Below, in pieces: positions 1-11,319 of a stretch of DNA of 64,000 bases. The DNA is taken from the NCBI GenBank assembly GCA_024663395.1, contig JANFAH010000049.1:248001-312000 (forward strand), in the 5' to 3' direction. A model generated the notes under the pieces. That model had not been told where the DNA came from, did no database searches, and was given only the letters and a program-made list of their open reading frames with translations. The stretch's first letter is position 1; each line of letters opens with the position of its first letter. Source of the DNA: Pisolithus tinctorius (taxonomy: Eukaryota > Basidiomycota > Agaricomycetes > Boletales > Pisolithaceae). Position numbers and translations under genes: made by a program.

Positions 1-540
1 GTCAGATGTACTACTAGACCTGGCCACTGGGAGGGGTGTATGGGGATCATTCTATAGGCCTCAGCTATGTCTCTGGTTGCTCCTTGGCAACCTGGTGGGA
101 GTGATGCGACTAGGGTACATGTTGTGAGGAACATTCCCCAGGTGCAGGGGAAGTGGGAAGAATCAACCTGCAAGTTGATTGAAGAGGCAGTGCTGTGTCT
201 AGTTACAAGGGGGTAGGATAAGTTCTGTATTAGGCAGTACTTCCTGGGTTTACCCAGCTTGGGGATTATACTTAAGGGGGAGGATTGGAAAGGTCCTATG
301 TACTGTTCCAGCAGGTGAGGGGGGAAGGGGCCTATGTAGTGGCCTTTGGCGAACTCCTTGTTGATTATTTCTTTGAAGGCATGGTGGTGTTGGTCTATGG
401 ACAGGTTGTTAGGCAGGGTGTATGTACTGGATATGTTGGGTATGTGTATGCGGAAACCATGGATTAATTGCTTGACTAGCATGGGGTATTTTGAGGAAAG
501 ATTGTAGCGAGTTATTAGGTCCCTCCAGGCTTGAGGGTGG
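1..540 (-). pseudogene. reverse transcriptase fragment, frameshifted, off the left edge
   Basis: Minus-strand translation gives AWRDLITRYNLSSKYPMLV, GHYIGPF, SIIPKLGKPRKYCLIQNLSY and GATRDIAEAYRMIPIHPSQW. These are the palm/fingers motifs of a DIRS-like RT; the D of RDIAEAYR would be the first catalytic aspartate. The reading frame breaks between GHYIGPF and SIIPK, and a TAG lies in that stretch, so this copy cannot make an enzyme. The C-terminal half of the RT, RNase H and any recombinase lie outside the window. Confidence 0.55.
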
Positions 541-566
541 TAGGGGGTGAGGGCCTTTGCGTATTG

Positions 567-2250
567 TCATTCTTCAAGTGGGTTGGCAGTGTGGACAGTC
601 TTGCATGCCATGCTTGGCATTGCCACAGCCTGAACATTCATGGCAATGCATTTTGCTGGTGCACCCCTGAGGATGCTGGAAGTCCCAGCACAGTCTCTGG
701 CCATTCTTGTTGATGAGATGACCCTGTTGGTCTCATGTGCAGTAGGCCACTGCTGCCTTATCCCAGCGCATGGGCTCATTGCAGAAAGAACAGTCTTCAT
801 GCCAACCAAGACACTTTGGGCATACAATGTAACCTTTGGTGCGAAAGTCATGACAGGGTCTTTTGTCTCTGCTTGTGCTTTGCCTGGGGGATCTGGACCA
901 TCTTCAAGGGGGGCAAGATCTGGGACATCAGGAGTGTGATCTTTGGTAATGCTGTCTGGGTCTTGGGCCCTGACCATACTTGGGGGACAGGGAGTGGGAT
1001 GATCTTCGCTTTGGGAAGCATGTTGCTTGCCTGCCCCTCTTGATGGGTCCAGGGTGGGGGTAGCAGTTGCTTTGCAGCTATATTTGTGAGGATTTGGTTG
1101 TGGTGCATGGGGCATGTATTTCATTGTGTAGCAGCAGGTGGTGGCAGATTTGTAGTATCAGGCCCAGGGGCAGCAGCAGCAGGGTGATTGTGTGGAGAAT
1201 TAAGAGGGGTAGCAGGGCCATGAGGCAGCAGCAGTGGAGTGGGTGTGAGCAGGTTTGAGGGGAATAGAGGAAGGGAAGAGAAAGGGATGTCAGTGGACTG
1301 ATTCTGTGCATGGTTTGTGTGGAAACTGACCTGGTCAAGTCCTATCTGGACGTCCTTGGTGTCTAGGTCATGCCTGATGTCTGCCAGGAGGTCTTCATTT
1401 ATCAGTCTGATGTTGTAAGCTTGATTCCTTGCCACTTTGTTGTGCCAGTCCTGCCCGACCTCGGATGCATAGTGGAGGAGGGCACATTTGCCTCGCTTGC
1501 CATGGTCTTGTAGGTGGTGGTTGTCTATTCTGTGGAAAAACCAGTTGAAGGCATTGACTAGTTGGTTTCCCCATCCAGCATTCTCTATGCATGTTAGAAA
1601 GTGATTCTTGGTGTACATGTACTCAGCAAAGGATAGGGAGTGGTCAGGTCTGGCATTCTTGGAGGCAGTGAGGGAGTTTGCTGTGCATAGGGTCACATTT
1701 CCTTCGCCAGCCTGGGTGATTGCTAAGGTGTCATTCTCTTCCAGATGTCTCACTGTTTGAGTTGCTTCTTGTAGTCCTTCCCTGGTGAAGTACCACATGT
1801 GTATGAACTTAAAGGCTTCTATTTTTTTGATGGCATACTCTGCTGGTCATGTTGGGAGGTTGGATGATACGATGGCATCAGGGTCAAAGGTAGGTGGGGT
1901 AGGGTCAGTGGCTCATTGGGGTGGGTGTTCATTCCCTGCTGCTGGTGGCTGATCTGGGGGACATGGGGGGTTGTTGGGTTGGGGTGCCTGCCCTTCTCCT
2001 TGGCACAGCTGGTCTTCCTGTTGATCCTCTCCTTGGGGGTTGTCTTGCTCCCAGCATTGTTCCAAGGCTTCAATAGCTTGTTTGTGGGTTAGATCCCCAC
2101 TGGCGATTATGAGTTTGACTACACCCTGGAAAGCCAGTAGGGCGAAGTTGGGTCTATTCTATCTCTGGGGTTGGTGCAAGTCCATGCTCGGCATGCCCTG
2201 AGTGGCTGGATTGGCTGTGCCAGTTGGTATTTCGCAGTCCTCTGCTGGGG
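567..2250 (-). pseudogene. gag-like protein with Zn-finger-like C-terminus, broken
   Basis: An open segment at 1,121-1,798 encodes the conserved core beginning MWYFTREGLQEATQ, including a WHNKVAR-type segment and a Pro/Ala-rich tail. Translation continues upstream in frame as PAEYAIKKIEAFKFIH after a TGA at 1,847-1,849, and an N-terminal segment (FALLAFQGVVKLIIASGDLT) reaches about 2,170. Downstream, in another frame of the minus strand, are the finger motifs: YIVCPKCLGWHEDCSFC at about 785-845, then a TGA at 733-735, then LCWDFQHPQGCTSKMHC followed by CSGCGNAKHGMQDCP at about 600-690. Both TGAs fit CGA arginine codons changed by C to T. This is probably the nucleocapsid-like first gene of the element. 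The family is recognised from memory of basidiomycete hypothetical proteins, not from a search. Confidence 0.5.
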
Positions 2251-2479
2251 GATTGACACAGTTGGTGTAAGGCTAGAGAAGGGGTGACTGTAAAGGAGTG
2301 ACTTGGGAGGTGAAAATGAATGGAATGGGGCCCACACTGTGGGCTGGATGCTGACAACAATGGAGGGAAGGGAAGATGTGGCATGCTGCAGCACAGCCAC
2401 TTGTGCAAAGACAAAATTCTATTACTTGTCATACCTCCTATGTACTAGAATAGCTAGTGGTGACTGGCGAGGGAACTGA

Positions 2480-2592
2480 GGGCTGACTGGTGGCGAGGGT
2501 CATCTGAGGTTTTGGGTTGGGTTGGTCTCGAGGCAGAGGCGGATTCTAAAGTGTGGTCTGCTTGAGCTTGGGTGTGGGTTCTGGTCATGGGT
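2480..2592 (-). pseudogene. gag N-terminal fragment of an LTR element
   Basis: From an ATG at about 2,592 the minus strand reads MTRTHTQAQADHTLESASAS, like the MRTQAQSQ and MPTQTRTQ starts of the other gag genes in this window. It lies 37 bases from the end of an LTR, the same spacing as in the other elements. The rest of the gag is missing: the coding signal stops near 2,480 where DIRS-like sequence begins. A small remnant with moderate support. Confidence 0.45.
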
Positions 2593-2628
2593 GGTGAGTG
2601 ACTTGCACAAGTGGTAGTCTGAATATAC

Positions 2629-3014
2629 TGTTAAGTTTGTGACTAGGTCAGGGGTCGAAGGCTGAAGGCTGAGTGCTGGGTGCAACAACCCTTGGTCTTA
2701 GCTCGTGCACTAGACCCTTGCGCAAGCTGGGTTGAAGTCAGAGTAAGCCAAGGGGGGGTCAGGAGCAAAAGCCAAGAGTCAACTTGGGCTTAAGCTGGGA
2801 ACTTGGGGTGAACTAAGTTGATATTCAGACTGAGCAGCTAAGTACAACCTATGTAGAGTATATATACCAAAGACAGACACTGCCTTGGCACAAGCAAGGG
2901 CAGTACAAAAGCTAACTAGAAAAGTATAGTAAGGAACAGAGTTCATTTCGGTGTTTGGCATTGACTTAGTGCTCAGAACCTAAGACCAAGCTGTGGGTGT
3001 CCTGGCATATGACA
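2629..3014 (-). repeat. LTR (minus orientation) of the same broken element
   Basis: The segment starts TGTTAAGTTTG and ends ATATGACA, giving the short inverted TGT...ACA termini used by the other LTRs here. It has a TATATATAC box near 2,862-2,870 on the minus strand and the common internal blocks AACTTAGTTC-like and GCGCAAGGGTCTAGTGCACG-like seen in the other LTR families. The gag start to its left makes it the 5' LTR of a minus-strand element. Confidence 0.5.
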
Positions 3015-3033
3015 CAATCCCCAGGACATATCC

Positions 3034-3240
3034 TGGAGAATCCCCAGCAGTGCTTGGAGAATCCCCAGCATTGCTTGGAGAATCCCCAGAGTCAGTGGGA
3101 GAATCCCCAGCAGTGCTTGGAGAATCCCCAGAGTGGGTTGCAGAATCCCCAGCAGTGCTTGGGGAATCCCCAGGACATAGCTTGGAGAATCCCCAGAGTT
3201 GGTGGGAGAATCCCCAGCATTGCTTGGAGAGCCCCTAGAG
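3034..3240. repeat. minisatellite, 21-bp unit, about 10 copies
   Basis: Ten units close to GGAGAATCCCCAGCAGTGCTT repeat head to tail, differing mainly in the last eight bases (AGTCAGTG, AGTGGGTT, GACATAGCTT). Because 21 is a multiple of three, long open frames appear on both strands (GESPAVL, ENPQQCL and GILQALL repeats). They are by-products of the repeat. Degenerate units continue to about 3,330. Confidence 0.85.
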
Positions 3241-3669
3241 ACAGGAGTTGGCTGGGAAATTCCAAGCATTGCCTGGAGGATCTGCTGCATACCCTGTGGA
3301 TCCCCAGAGTGGGTGGGAAAATTCCAATGACACCTGGACAATCTTTGACTTGTATGCAATGGCCAAGACTGGAGATCACTGAAGACTTGGGAAGTGTGGT
3401 GAATGTATATGTCTGCTGTGCCTGGGCAATCACCATCACCAAGTATATTCTACTCCCTCCATCAGATGTCACCAGTCTTTCCTCAGTGGTCTATGGCCAT
3501 GCTTTTTCACATATTCATATTGTATATAGTGCTCAGATCAGATTCCATGGAAATAGGTACTTGGCATGATACACACTCCTGTCAGCAACATGGAGACTCC
3601 AAATCATTTTGATTGATCCTTCATGCTGTGATGGTGGTCTATTTGAACTGGAGGTTCCCATGATCATCT

Positions 3670-4140
3670 TGGAATAGGTCTGTTTGGGCTGGATGCCCTG
3701 GGAACAGGTCCATTCAGGCTGGGGAAACTCCCAGGATGCACTGGGAACAGGTCTATTTAGGCTGGAGATTCCCCCAGGATGCCTAGGGAACAGGTCCATT
3801 TAGGCTGGGAAATCCCCCAGGATGCACTGGGAACAGGTCTATTTAGGCTGGAGATTCCCCTAGGATGCCCAGGGAACAGGTCCATTTAGGCTGGGGAATC
3901 CCCCAGGATGCCTAGAGAACAGGTCCATTTAGGCTGGAGATTCCCCCAGGATGTCCAGGGAACAGGTCCATTTAGGCTGGGGAATCCCACAGGATGTCCA
4001 GGGAACAGGTCCATTTAGGCTGGGGAATCCCCCAGGATGCCCAGAGAACAGGTCCATTTAGGCTGGGGAATCCCCCAGGATGCACTGGGAACAGGTCCAT
4101 TTAGGCTGGTGAATCCCCCAGGATACCCAGGAAATAGGTC
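3670..4140. repeat. minisatellite, 43-bp unit, about 11 copies
   Basis: A 43-base unit containing GGAACAGGTCCATTTAGGCT followed by GGGGAATCCCCCAGGATGC repeats about eleven times, with variants in the last three bases (CAG, TAG, ACT). The second half of the unit resembles the 21-bp unit of the array at 3,034-3,240. The array decays into single related blocks up to about 4,290. No gene is supported here. Confidence 0.85.
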
Positions 4141-4784
4141 TATTACTCACTGGGGAAAGCCCCATTTGGACCCCAGGCACTCTGTTATAGATGTAATAAT
4201 CCTGGAGAAAGTCCATTTCTCACACCTTGCTCTGGAGAATCTCCAGGGCCTGGCAAATTTCCAGCAGTCACTGGGAATACCCAGGTGGTCAACACCTATT
4301 AGGTGGATACATCTATAAGAATATATGAACCTAATAGGTCCCCTGGGGGGGGTGACTGAAGTGCATTCAAAAGTGTGTGAACATACACCCAAGTTCCTGC
4401 CAAGGTACTGTTGAGTCATAGCATGTCTCTATGCAGCAGGTGTACATGTATAACCAAGTCCCCACAGTGGAAGGAACTGGGGGTTAATGTATGACAAAGG
4501 AGGGGCAACCATGTATTGTATACAGGGGTAGATGTGTAACCAGGTTACATGTATCATGTAACCACAGGGATCAGGGCCACCAGTGGATCATGGAGGGAAG
4601 GGTAAATGGACATGGACCAGCTATAGTACAACATGGGGTAAACAGGGGTAAGACATAAAAGGAAACATACAGAATGCAAGCCCAACTGTGTAGGCAGAGA
4701 GGGAATGTCATTCATGGGCAATGACAGGTGCAAACAGTAAAGTATAAAGTCTATAAAAGGGAACAATGTGAGTGCAGTGTAACA
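4141..4784. other. intergenic, degenerate minisatellite edge, no gene
   Basis: The first 150 bases hold decayed blocks of the 43-bp repeat. The rest is CpG-poor sequence with only short open frames of no recognisable content. I see no gene, RNA or promoter. Confidence 0.5.
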
Positions 4785-5152
4785 ACAGTTACCCCAGGCA
4801 CAACATTGTCTTCTGGGAGAGAGTCTTCATCATCATTATCTGGGTCATCTCCCAGCCCATCATCACCAGGACCATCATCACCAGGGTCATCACCACTGGG
4901 ATTATTGTCATCTGGTTTGTCCAGGTCCAGTGCATCATCCAGATAGTTGGTGGGTGCAGGAGGTCAACTAGGGGTAGGTGTGGTGGATTTGCAGGCTGAG
5001 AAGCCCCTGAAATCATTGACTTCACCAGGCAACCTTCTGGCTGTCCCTAAGGACACCAGGGCAGTAGTGTGGCACAAGTTGATGGCTGATGTGGATTCTG
5101 GATTTGTGGTAGCACATACCCATGCTGCTTGGGTTTGAGTCTGGGTAGGCAT
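4785..5152 (-). pseudogene. gag N-terminus of a G-family Gypsy element, decayed
   Basis: The minus strand from an ATG at 5,152 reads MPTQTQTQAAWVCATTNPES and later LVSLGTARRLPGEVNDFRGF. These match the gag start of element G (39,577 onward: MPTQTRTQ, LVSLGTARRSPGEVNNFRGF). At sites where G has CGN arginine codons this copy has TGN or CAN codons (Trp, Cys, His), the result of CpG decay on either strand. It continues into the Asp/Pro-rich segment up to about 4,785, where the match ends. Confidence 0.75.
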
Positions 5153-5218
5153 GCTGAAGGTGTATTGCTGAGGTTTAGACTGAAGGGTAGTGACCCACCC
5201 AAGTGTGAGTCTGAAATA

Positions 5219-5324
5219 CTGTTAAGTCTGGTTCATCACCAGTCCAAAGCTGGTCTGAAGTCTGGTCAGGGGTCAGGGAGGTACAAGGTATGAGGTGGTT
5301 GGACTAATTGGACTTAGTGACTGG
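5219..5324 (-). repeat. LTR end of the G-family remnant, cut by element A
   Basis: The sequence begins TGTTAAGTCTGG, the inverse of the LTR end of element G, and follows G for about 105 bases through GACTTAGTGACTG. At 5,325 the LTR of element A starts. Element A therefore inserted into this older 5' LTR, or the two were joined by a deletion. Confidence 0.7.
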
Positions 5325-5722
5325 TGAAGCAACCAAAGATGCAAGTCTTCTCAGCTATCACTTCAAACCAGAGAGTGTTGGGAGTGGAACCCATTGATTG
5401 AGGGGCAAGCTCAAAATGAACTAGATTAGAGAAGCTGGCTATGACAAACAACAGGACTTATATACTGCCTTACTGTTTGTACATACTGCCATGAGAGAAC
5501 ATTTGAGAAAGAAGCAAACAAGAGAGAACTATGCTATTGGACAAACATGAACATGTGTTAGCAACAAGGCATGGCCTTACTAAGTATCATGTAAGCATGA
5601 AAGAGTAAACAAAAGGAAAAGTCTGAGATGACTAAGCATCCCTAAAGCATAACCCTAACCAGAGGGTGGATATATATGGGCAACCAGGAAATGCAGAAGT
5701 GAAAAGTCAACCAGTTGTTACA
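5325..5722 (-). repeat. 3' LTR of element A (398 bp)
   Basis: On the minus strand it runs from TGTAACAACTGG to GGTTGCTTCA. It is preceded by a purine-rich tract (inverse of CTATCCCCTCCTAAGG at 5,722-5,738) that would prime plus-strand synthesis. The same LTR occurs at 31,134-31,534 and, truncated, at 38,117-38,378. Confidence 0.85.
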
Positions 5723-5896
5723 CTATCCCCTCCTAAGGCTCGACTTCCAGGTGAGACCAAATAGGACAAATGGTAGTCAACAGTTCTGGTATGGGTGTGA
5801 TCAAGCTATCAAACCTTTCTGGTGAAAGGAGAGATAATTTACAGGGGGCCCCAGGGTGGGATTGATAAAAATCCTTGATTGCCAACTGCAAATTCT

Positions 5897-8800
5897 TCAA
5901 GGCAGAACTGGCTCCCAAGTATGATCTTCTTCAGGGTATCCCCTCCAATGGACGAGGAATTGAAGAGCTCCATGTTTCAAATGGGAGTCAACAACATACT
6001 CAACCTCATATTTGACATCTCCTTCATCAGTAACCCTCTGTGGTCCAGGCCTGTTAACAGGCTGCCCATCAAGAGCACCAAGATAGGGTTTAACCTGTGA
6101 GACATTCACAACTGGGTGAATCCTCATGTTGCAGGGTAACTTTAACTTAAGAGCATTTGGAAGTACTTCTAGAACTTCATATGGTCTGATCCACTTTTTG
6201 GAAAGCTTATGGCTCTGCTGTTCTTTCAGGGACAGATGGTCTGTAGCTAGCCAGACTTGAGATCCAACAGAGTAAGAGGGGGCAACTGAGCAGTGTCTAT
6301 CCACTTGTTGCTTCTGCCAGGAACATGCTTTGGTGAGGTTTGCTTTTACATCCTGGAACACCTGGAACCAAGATTTGGCAACTTCCTCTGCCACTTCTAC
6401 CTTTGAGGTCATTGGTTCAATGCCCATCCTAGGTCTATAGGAATGAGTAACTTCAAAGGGGCACTTGCCAGTAGAAGAGGAGGCAGAGTTGTTGTATGCA
6501 AACTGAGCCAAAGGTAGCCATTCCTCCCAGTGAGCCTGTTGCTGGTTGGCATACATCCATAAATATTGTTGGATCTCACAGTTCAACTGCTTTGTTTGTC
6601 TGTCCATTTGTGGGTGGAAGGCCATAGAGAGTTTTTGCTGTACTCCCAACATTTTAAATAACTCCTTCATGAAGGACAAGGCAAACTGAGGGCCTTGGTC
6701 TGATACGATAGAGTCTAGCAGTCTGTGGTGTTTCCAAACATGTGCCAGGTAAAGATGAGCTGTGCTAGCAGCTGTCTCTTCTGCAGTGCAGGGGATGAAC
6801 TCTGCTTCCTTAGAGAACTGGTCAACAATGACCAGGACATGGGACTTTCCAGAAGATCCCTTTACTCCAAGATCCATAAAGTTGGCCATCAATTCTCTCC
6901 AAGGCCCATCAGGGACAGGTAAAGGTCTAAGTTCTCCTGCAGGTGGCCTATTTCCAGACTTGCTGGCTTGGCAGGTTTGACAATGCTTTACATACTCTTC
7001 TACATCAGGTTTTAAGGTAGACCACATGAACCAGTGTGTGATCAACTCTTGAGTTCCTTGTATTCTGTGATGTCCCACTAGGGGGGAGTTGTGAAGAACA
7101 TTAAGCAGCTTCCTTCTAAGTGCACTAGGCACCCAGACTTTTTCTCCATCATAATGAAGACTGCCTCAGAGCTTGCATCCAGCAGGAACTCCTTTGGCTC
7201 TAGCAGATTCAATCTGCAGATCTTCCATGAAGGGGTTTTCCAGTTTTACCAAGCAAACCTGGCTCAGGTTTATAAATAGGGACTCTTCCAACTTTGCCCT
7301 TTCTTTTCCTGCTACAAAGTCCTCTCATCTTGACAAGGCATCTGGCCTCCCCATCATGACTCTGGGTTTGTGAACAATAATACAGTTAAAGCAACTAAAG
7401 TACTGTGCCCAATGTGCCTGGCATGGTTGAAGCTTTTGTGCAGTCATGAACCACTTGAGGTTATGGTGATCCATCCAAATTTCAAACTGGTATGGGGTCA
7501 CCTTGAGGTAATGATGCCATTGCTCCAGTGCACAAATAATGGCTAGCATTTCTTTGTTGTGAACCATATAATTAAGTTCAGCCCCAGATAGAGAGTGACT
7601 GGAGTAGGTGACAGGTCTCCAGAGACCATCATTGTATTCTACCAAGAGCACTGCCCCAGTGGCATAGTCTGAAGTGTCCATTTCTAAGCAAAATCTCCAA
7701 TCCTGATCAGGGAACATAAGGATAGGGGTGGTGGTGAAGGCTTCTTTTAGCATGTCAAACACCAACTGACACTTGTTGTTCCAAATGAATGGAAGGTCTT
7801 TCTTCATGAGGTCATTCAGGGGTTTTGCAATCTGTGCAAAATCCTTAATGAAGCATCAGTAAAAGTTCACTAGGCCAAGAAAGCTGCAAACATTTGCAGG
7901 TATGGGCCAATCTTGCACAGCAGAGATCTTGGCAGGGTCCACACATACTCCATTAATGCCAATGATCATTCCTAAAACGTCCACCTCTTGCTGTCTGAAG
8001 ATACACTTCTGGGGTTTGACAAACAAGTCATTTATCTTCAGCCTCCTAAGCACCTCCAACACGATCTTGTCATGTTCCTCCTGATTGTCTGTTTTTGTAA
8101 ATATCATTAGGTCATCAATGTAGACAATGAGCACATCTTCCATATCGCCAAAGATATCATTCATCATGTTCTGGAATGTGGCAGGTGAGTTACAAAGCCC
8201 AAAGAACATGACTAGGGGTTCGAAAGCACCACAATGGCACATGAAAGCAGCTTTCCACTCATCACCTTCTTTGATCCTAATGTTGTTGTATCCCCAATGA
8301 AGGTCCATCTTTGTGAAGAGTTTGCAACCTTTCAACTTGTCTACAAGCTGAGATATTAAAGGGAGCAGATACAAGTTCTTGACAGTATGTTCATTTAAAT
8401 ATCTATAGTCCTGGGCCATATGCTTCTTTCCATCCTTTTTAGGGATGAAGAGCACTGGAGAGGTCTGCAGCGATTTACTAGGCCAAATATAACCCTTCTT
8501 GAGCTGACCATCAATGAAGTCACTGACTTCTCATTGCTCACCAGGGGAGAGAGGAATCAACCCTCCTTTCTTCAGCATGAATGACTCCTTTAGTTCTATA
8601 GCATGATCCCATGGTTTCCTAAGCAGCATGCACTCAGATTCCTTTTCTGAAAAGACTGATAAATATTCATGATATGCCTTTGGAACAAGTTCCTCAGGGG
8701 TCTTATCTGTTTTAGGTTTGTCTGTTCCTAGATTTTGAATCCAGGTTACATAAGAGTCCATGGCTTCCCTTTCAAGCTTTTCCACCTTATGTACATATGA

Positions 8801-9211
8801 AGACTTTGGTGCAAGTTGCCCACATCTAGCTGGGCACCTTCCCATTTTCACCTCACCAGTTTTCCAATCTATCAGCAGGTTGTGCTAATGTAACCAGGTA
8901 TGTCCCAGGATCATGGTACTACCTCCTAGATTGGTAATTTTGGCAAGAAGCTCCTCATGATGGTCAAGGTAGGAAACTTGAAGATGAGCCTGGTGCATAA
9001 TCCTTCCAGCAGAATTAGGTGAACCATTGACATTAAATACATCCATTGCCCTTGGCAGTGCTATCTTTGGAATCCTGTTCCTTTCAACAAAGTCCTTATC
9101 TATACATACCCCAGTAGCACCACTATCAAGCAATGCATTGACCTTGAACACTGAACCAGCATTTGTTTGCAAAACCAAAGGGACCTCCACAGAATCTTTC
9201 AAGTTCAGCAT
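5897..9211 (-). pseudogene. pol of element A (protease-RT-RNase H-integrase-chromodomain)
   Basis: Domains run right to left. The retropepsin at 9,211-8,885 has LLDSGATGVCID. A linker and RT N-terminus follow at 8,851-8,531. RT at 8,455-7,856 has [10 protein letters not shown] and VYIDDLMIF. RNase H at 7,807-7,325 has EMDTSDYATGA and MLAIICALEQWHHYL. The integrase at 7,132-5,897 has an HHCC zinc domain (H-x-C-x2-C near CQTCQASK), a core with LMANFMDLG, IVSDQGPQF and MDRQTKQL, and a C-terminal chromodomain with YEVEYVVDSHLKHGALQFLV. Stops separate these pieces. TGA at 7,856-7,858 (element B has a Gln codon) and 8,531-8,533 fit CGA decay. The first integrase Asp is Asn in this copy (LMANFMD; B reads LMTDFMD), and Glu to Lys appears in QTKQL (B: QTEQL). 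The enzyme is dead. Confidence 0.85.
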
Positions 9212-9689
9212 GCATCAGGTTTCAGACCATATGGAGGTCTTTGCACTACTACTTTCCAGATCTGGGAGGTCAAAGGAAACATTTTTTTTGTTTTTTGTTG
9301 CAAGCAGAATTAAGCAGGCACAGTTTTCCATCTGGCCCCAAGCCCTTTCAGGACTCTACTTCAGGTGATGTAAAAGTAAAAGAAGGAGAAACAGATTCTG
9401 AACCATTAAATAACTCCTGTGGTTCTTCAACGTCAAGAAAAGAGAAATGATTGAAAGAAACTACCAGTACACTATTTTTTGCATTTTGCTTTTTTGATTT
9501 TTGTATTTTCTTTTGTATTTTTAAGTCCATAAGTAGAATGAAAACTGTAAGTAGAAGAAGAAGAAGAAGAAGAAACAGGAACAAATGTCTGTACACTAGA
9601 GTCTGCAGGACCTGATTTCACTGCAGCTCCAATTCTTTTAACTGGTTGATATGAGCAATGATCTGCTCAAAGCTCATCCCCTCCATTGC

Positions 9690-10613
9690 TCATAGGCAGG
9701 GGTCAGGTCCAGTGTCAGTATTTACAGCCCTGACAGGGTGTCCTTGTGGTTGTGCTTGTTTAGGGCACTCACTGTGGTAGTGACCCTTGAGGCCACATCC
9801 AACACAGGTGATATGGGACTTGTCCTTAGGGGGTCCCTTCCCCTTTCCTTGTTGCTGGGTGGCGCCTATGTCCATAGGGGTGCCAGCCCTGGGCTGCATT
9901 CCTGTGGTGGAGAAGCCATGAGGTTGATTTTGAGGCCATACCCTCAATGAGGAGGCCATCATATATTGGTGGTTTTCAAAATTTCCAGCCACCAACCAGA
10001 GCTCCATTACATACTCCTTGTACATATCCTTTCTTTTCCCCAAATGATGCATGAGGCAGAGCACCTTGGGGTTTATAGCCTGTTCAAGGCACAGGATGGC
10101 CAAGCTGTCAGAAGCACTTGCCATGAGCTTCCAGCTGTTGAACTCTGCCAAGAAGGTGTCCATTCAAGACTGTCCCTGCCTCACTTTTTGCATTTTCTTC
10201 TGGGCCCAATCCCCATTGTTCATGGGCTGGAAGCAAGAGTTGAGGTCAGCCACCACCCCATCAATCATCAGCCAGTTTCCATTTGCCAAGTGGAAATCCA
10301 ACTTGGCCCAAGCATAGTTGCCAGCAATCAGACTGGTCATCCAGGTCCAGAATGCCATGCAGTCCTGGCTTGTGTAGCAGTGGACAGCTGCTTTGCAAAA
10401 GGCCCTCATTTTGATGACCCACTCTTCATATTTCACCACAGAACCATCAAAAGTTCTGGGCATGGCAACACCCCTCTTTGTAGGGTCAAAATTGTTAGTT
10501 TGTGCTGCAGCTGGTGCAGGGATGTATTGCTGCATGGCTTGCGCCATTGCTCCTGCCATTGCCTGCACCATGGCATAATCAATCTGTGGTGGCTGGGGCA
10601 GGTTGGGGTCCAT
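9690..10613 (-). pseudogene. gag of element A, one internal TGA
   Basis: Two abutting open segments (10,613-10,164 and 10,163-9,690) are in the same frame and separated only by TGA at 10,164-10,166. The N-terminal part starts MDPNLPQPPQIDYAMVQAMA and includes the capsid-like FWTWMTSLIAGNYAWAKLDF. The second part ends with a CCHC knuckle, CVGCGLKGHYHSEC (CX2CX4HX4C), which binds RNA in gag proteins. Element B has the TGA at the same codon (36,902-36,904). A poly-Leu/CTT microsatellite lies downstream at about 9,553-9,575 before the protease. Confidence 0.8.
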
Positions 10614-11308
10614 TTCTGCTTGTTAGTGGGACCAGATGGCAAAGGGGGCAGCAGATGGAATGATGGTTCTGGAGGTTGTAAGGGACATTGAAGATGAAAC
10701 CAAGTTCATTCAGGTTGGGGGAGGGTGAGGGAGAAGGGTAAACAAGCTTCAGAGTTACCTCACAGAAGAGCTCAAGAGGAGGAAGGGGAAGTGGGGTGAG
10801 TGGGGACAATGAGCATGAAAGGCATGGGGTAGAGAGTTCCCTTTTGTAAGGGAGGAACCTAAGAGGGAGACAAAGCTTGACCTCTTCTTTCTTGATGGCA
10901 GGAATGGTTGTAAAGTAGAAGTAATGTAGGTGTACTACTCACTGATGATGTCCAAGACCACTAAACATGTAGTCTGTTTGCTGTCACATGCCTCATCAAC
11001 CTCCTAGAGATAGGGAGGGACCAGCCTGGCACACTATGCAAACTATGGTGGGTGTGAGAATGTTGACTACTGGTCTACCTCTGCTGCCATGCAGGAACTA
11101 CAACTATATATGGCTCAGCCACTTTGGACCTTGTGGGCCCTCTTGATCAAGTGTTGCCCTTCATACACCAAGCTCGACCTCAGGATGGTGTATATATGTA
11201 GAATAAAACTCCCTAAGATGTTTGCCCAACTGGCTCCATCGCTTGGGTGCTCTCAGTCACACTGATGAAGGCAAGAAAGAAACTATGGGCAGAACTGCCC
11301 ACTACAGG
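10614..11308 (-). other. leader region of element A, noncoding
   Basis: This region is homologous to 37,352-38,060 of element B, between the gag ATG and the 5' LTR. I see no conserved reading frame. Similarity stops at about 11,308. Confidence 0.6.
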
Positions 11309-11319
11309 TATTGTATCTA

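Larger units (their letters stand above)
1..2250 (-). mobile_element. DIRS-like retroelement, decayed, truncated by window edge
   Basis: Reading right to left on the minus strand there is a gag-like protein, then cysteine/histidine finger motifs, then a reverse transcriptase that leaves the window at base 1. This order, with an RT of the type that has GPF and PKxGKxRK motifs, matches the tyrosine-recombinase (DIRS-like) retroelements of agaricomycetes as I know them. The recombinase itself would lie to the left, outside the window, so the class is an inference. The copy is dead: it carries several in-frame stops and at least one frameshift. CpG is scarce. Confidence 0.5.
5325..11308 (-). mobile_element. 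Ty3/Gypsy chromovirus A, decayed, lacks its 5' LTR
   Basis: Order on the minus strand: leader (11,308-10,614), gag (10,613-9,690), protease, RT, RNase H, integrase with chromodomain (9,211-5,897), polypurine tract, 3' LTR. Element B (31,134-38,378) is the same family and aligns throughout. Similarity to B ends near 11,308, where family-C LTR sequence begins, so the 5' LTR has been lost. Every gene has stops, mostly TGA where CGA is expected, and the element is CpG-poor. Confidence 0.85.

Noticed and set aside
2997..3569. 190-residue open frame with repeated ENPQQCL
   Set aside because: It is the read-through of the 21-bp minisatellite; both strands give similar repeats.
3034..4140. Regularly spaced repeats resembling a CRISPR array
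   Set aside because: Units are contiguous without unique spacers, and the window is clearly eukaryotic. They are minisatellites.
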